Shown piece after piece: positions 39,069-40,659 of a stretch of DNA of 40,659 bases. How positions within the stretch are numbered: the stretch's first letter is position 1; every line of letters starts with the position of its first letter. Below the pieces are notes generated by a model that worked only from the letters and a program-made list of their open reading frames with translations, was not told the origin of the DNA and did not search any database. The stretch comes from an uncultured Eggerthella sp. Lineage in GTDB: Bacteria; Actinomycetota; Coriobacteriia; Coriobacteriales; Eggerthellaceae. The DNA lies in NCBI GenBank assembly GCA_900547965.1, contig URJE01000005.1:1-40659 (forward strand), given 5' to 3'. A program made the position numbers and the translations under genes.

Positions 39069-40659
39069 TTGGGAAAGCTTCAGATCATGGACACCACCAT
39101 TCGCGACGGCCAGCAGAGCCTTTGGGCAACTCGTATGCCTATCGGCGATATGCTCCCGATCTTGCCTAAGATGGATCGCGTAGGTTATTGGGCTATCGAG
39201 GCTTGGGGCGGTGCGACGTTCGACACCTGCCTGCGCTTCCTCGACGAAAACCCTTGGGATCGCTTGCGCTCTATCAAGGCGAAAACCCCCAATACGCGTC
39301 TTTCCATGCTGTCCCGTGGACAGAATCTGGTGGGTTACAAGCACTATTCCAAAGATGTCGTCAATCGCTTCATCGCTGCTGCTCATCGTAATGGCATCGA
39401 TGTGTTCCGCGTGTTCGACGCGCTGAATGATATTCGCAACGTGGTAGATAACGCCGAGGCCATTAAGGCATGCGGTGGCCACTTCGAAGGCGCTATTTCC
39501 TATACGCTTTCTCCGGTTCATACGCTCGATAGCTTCCTTGAATATGGCCAGCAGCTTAAGGATCTTGGCGCTGACTCCATTGCCATCAAGGACATGGCGG
39601 GCATGCTCACCCCGTATCGCACCGAGCGCATCGTTAAGGCATTCAATGCTGAAATCGGTTTGCCCATTCACGTTCACTGCCACTATGTTGGTGGTATGGC
39701 TCCGGCAAACTACCTGAAGGCAGCTGAAGCTGGTGCTGCTATTGTCGACACCGCTGCTGCGCCTTTGGCATTCGGCAACTCCCAGCCTGCGGTCGAAATG
39801 CTTGTTGCTGCTATGCAGGAAAGCCGTTACGACACTGGGCTTGATCTGGGTCTGCTGTTTGAGATTTCCGAGTATTGGGAAGAGGTTCGCAAGCGCGGAC
39901 ATTACAAGCGCGGCGTTTCTTCTCTTACCCACATGAAGGTCTACTCGCATCAGGTTCCCGGCGGCATGATGTCGAACCTTATATCGCAGCTGGAAATCCA
40001 GAATGCAATCGATCGCCTCGATGACGTTATGGAAGAAATTCCTCGCGTTCGTGCCGAGGTGGGCTATCCGCCGCTGGTAACGCCTCTCTCCCAGATCGTA
40101 GGCACGCAGGCTGTGTTCAACGTTCTGACGGGTAAGCGCTGGAGCGTTGTTTCCAAGGAAATGAAAGATTATATCTGCGGTTACTACGGAAAGGCTCCTG
40201 GCCCCATGAGCCCAGAGGTGGTAAACCGTGTTGTGGGCGAATCCGACATCATGCTTGATCCTGATGTTGCTCCAGGTTCGCTGGTAACTACCACGTTCGC
40301 CGAGCTCGAAGAAGAAATCGGCGATCTGGCAAAAACCGAAGAAGATGTTTTGATGTACGCGCTCTTCCCGAATGAGGCTCGTACGTATTTGAGCAAGCAC
40401 CGTACATCTGAAAAGGTCGATTTCCTTCTTGAAGAGGAATCGAGCAACACCAAGGAGGACGATTACGTGGATATCAACCAGATTCGAGAGCTCGTTCGCG
40501 TTGCCGAAGAAAGCGGCGTTGGCGAAATCGTAGTTGAGGAAGAGGGCGCTCGTATCGCCGTCCGTATGCCCGGCGCTGTTGCCGCCGCCCCTGCTGCCCC
40601 CGTTGCCGCCGCAGCTCCCGCCGCAGCCCCCGCCCCCGCTGCCGCCCCCACCGAACTCT
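39069..40659 (+). CDS. Biotin-dependent carboxyltransferase fused to AccB-like carrier (partial)
   Basis: An open frame of 530 codons that leaves the window. TTG at 39069 is chosen because AGGAGGTG stands eight bases upstream and the product begins MGKLQIMDTTIRDGQQSLWA. Residues about 1-290 are the OadA/pyruvate carboxylase-B transferase barrel: DTTIRD (metal Asp), SIAIKDMAGML (Lys at about 174, carbamylated in the family) and HVHCHYVGG (metal His pair). The conserved carboxylase region follows to about 450. From residue 467 the frame continues without a stop into VDINQIRELVRVAEESG, an AccB-type start, and an Ala/Pro linker. It probably moves CO2 between carboxybiotin and pyruvate/oxaloacetate or an acyl-CoA. 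The biotinylated Lys lies beyond the window. Confidence 0.88.
   Translation, partial: MGKLQIMDTTIRDGQQSLWATRMPIGDMLPILPKMDRVGYWAIEAWGGATFDTCLRFLDENPWDRLRSIKAKTPNTRLSMLSRGQNLVGYKHYSKDVVNRFIAAAHRNGIDVFRVFDALNDIRNVVDNAEAIKACGGHFEGAISYTLSPVHTLDSFLEYGQQLKDLGADSIAIKDMAGMLTPYRTERIVKAFNAEIGLPIHVHCHYVGGMAPANYLKAAEAGAAIVDTAAAPLAFGNSQPAVEMLVAAMQESRYDTGLDLGLLFEISEYWEEVRKRGHYKRGVSSLTHMKVYSHQVPGGMMSNLISQLEIQNAIDRLDDVMEEIPRVRAEVGYPPLVTPLSQIVGTQAVFNVLTGKRWSVVSKEMKDYICGYYGKAPGPMSPEVVNRVVGESDIMLDPDVAPGSLVTTTFAELEEEIGDLAKTEEDVLMYALFPNEARTYLSKHRTSEKVDFLLEEESSNTKEDDYVDINQIRELVRVAEESGVGEIVVEEEGARIAVRMPGAVAAAPAAPVAAAAPAAAPAPAAAPTEL
40452..40469 (+). promoter_or_regulatory. Internal ribosome-binding site and GTG start in the fusion
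   Basis: AAGGAGG (40452-40458) and GTG (40467) are eight bases apart, a near-ideal start signal, lying inside the carboxyltransferase frame exactly where the AccB-like part begins. The downstream part could therefore also be made as a separate carrier protein. Confidence 0.6.

Overview
This 40.7 kb window looks like chromosomal DNA of a Coriobacteriia-type actinobacterium, most likely Eggerthellaceae. That placement is inferred from the protein style, moderate-to-high GC and gene order; no 16S gene is present. About 30 protein genes, one tRNA and a set of structured intergenic regions can be supported. Nearly all genes lie on the + strand. The exceptions are a flavodoxin, a LysR regulator, tRNA-Ala and a candidate 6S-like RNA.

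Layout. 1-2250: a frameshifted methyltransferase and a flavodoxin, convergent, with hairpin repeats between and after them. 2250-6140: a DegV lipid-binding protein, then a metal-resistance operon (SmtB/ArsR sensor with operator, free-standing HMA metallochaperone, Zn/Cd P-type ATPase). 6190-13270: YgjP-like metalloprotease, metG, tatD, an FMN reductase, ksgA, an ABC exporter and veg. This keeps part of the Bacillus metS-tatD-rnmV-ksgA-veg order. 13670-16780: tRNA-Ala(CGC), a LysR/AEC transporter divergent pair, and galU. 16780-18970: long, structured intergenic DNA around a homocysteine-methyltransferase homologue that has lost its zinc ligands and an 82-residue unknown protein. 18970-28500: addB-addA (double-strand break repair), rarA, a DUF948-like membrane protein and an AI-2E family permease. 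28560-34170: alaS, ruvX, mltG, yqeG and a shikimate-dehydrogenase-like protein without its catalytic residues. 34260-38940: aroC-aroK-aroB, a Xaa-Pro peptidase and efp. 39069-end: a biotin-dependent carboxyltransferase that reads in frame into an AccB-like biotin carrier and runs off the window.

Most genes are housekeeping: translation (metG, alaS, ksgA, efp, tRNA), recombination and repair (addAB, rarA, ruvX), cell wall (mltG, galU) and the shikimate pathway. No CRISPR array, prophage, intact transposon or obvious defence system is visible. The more unusual signals are a 6S-like RNA on the minus strand upstream of addB; a chain of hairpins with G-rich loops overlapping a 29-codon Cys-rich ORF after galU; two enzyme homologues that have lost their catalytic or metal sites; the carboxyltransferase-carrier fusion with a ribosome-binding site placed inside it; and dispersed REP-like inverted repeats. 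Recurrent TGC-TAAAAT extended -10 boxes precede several operons.
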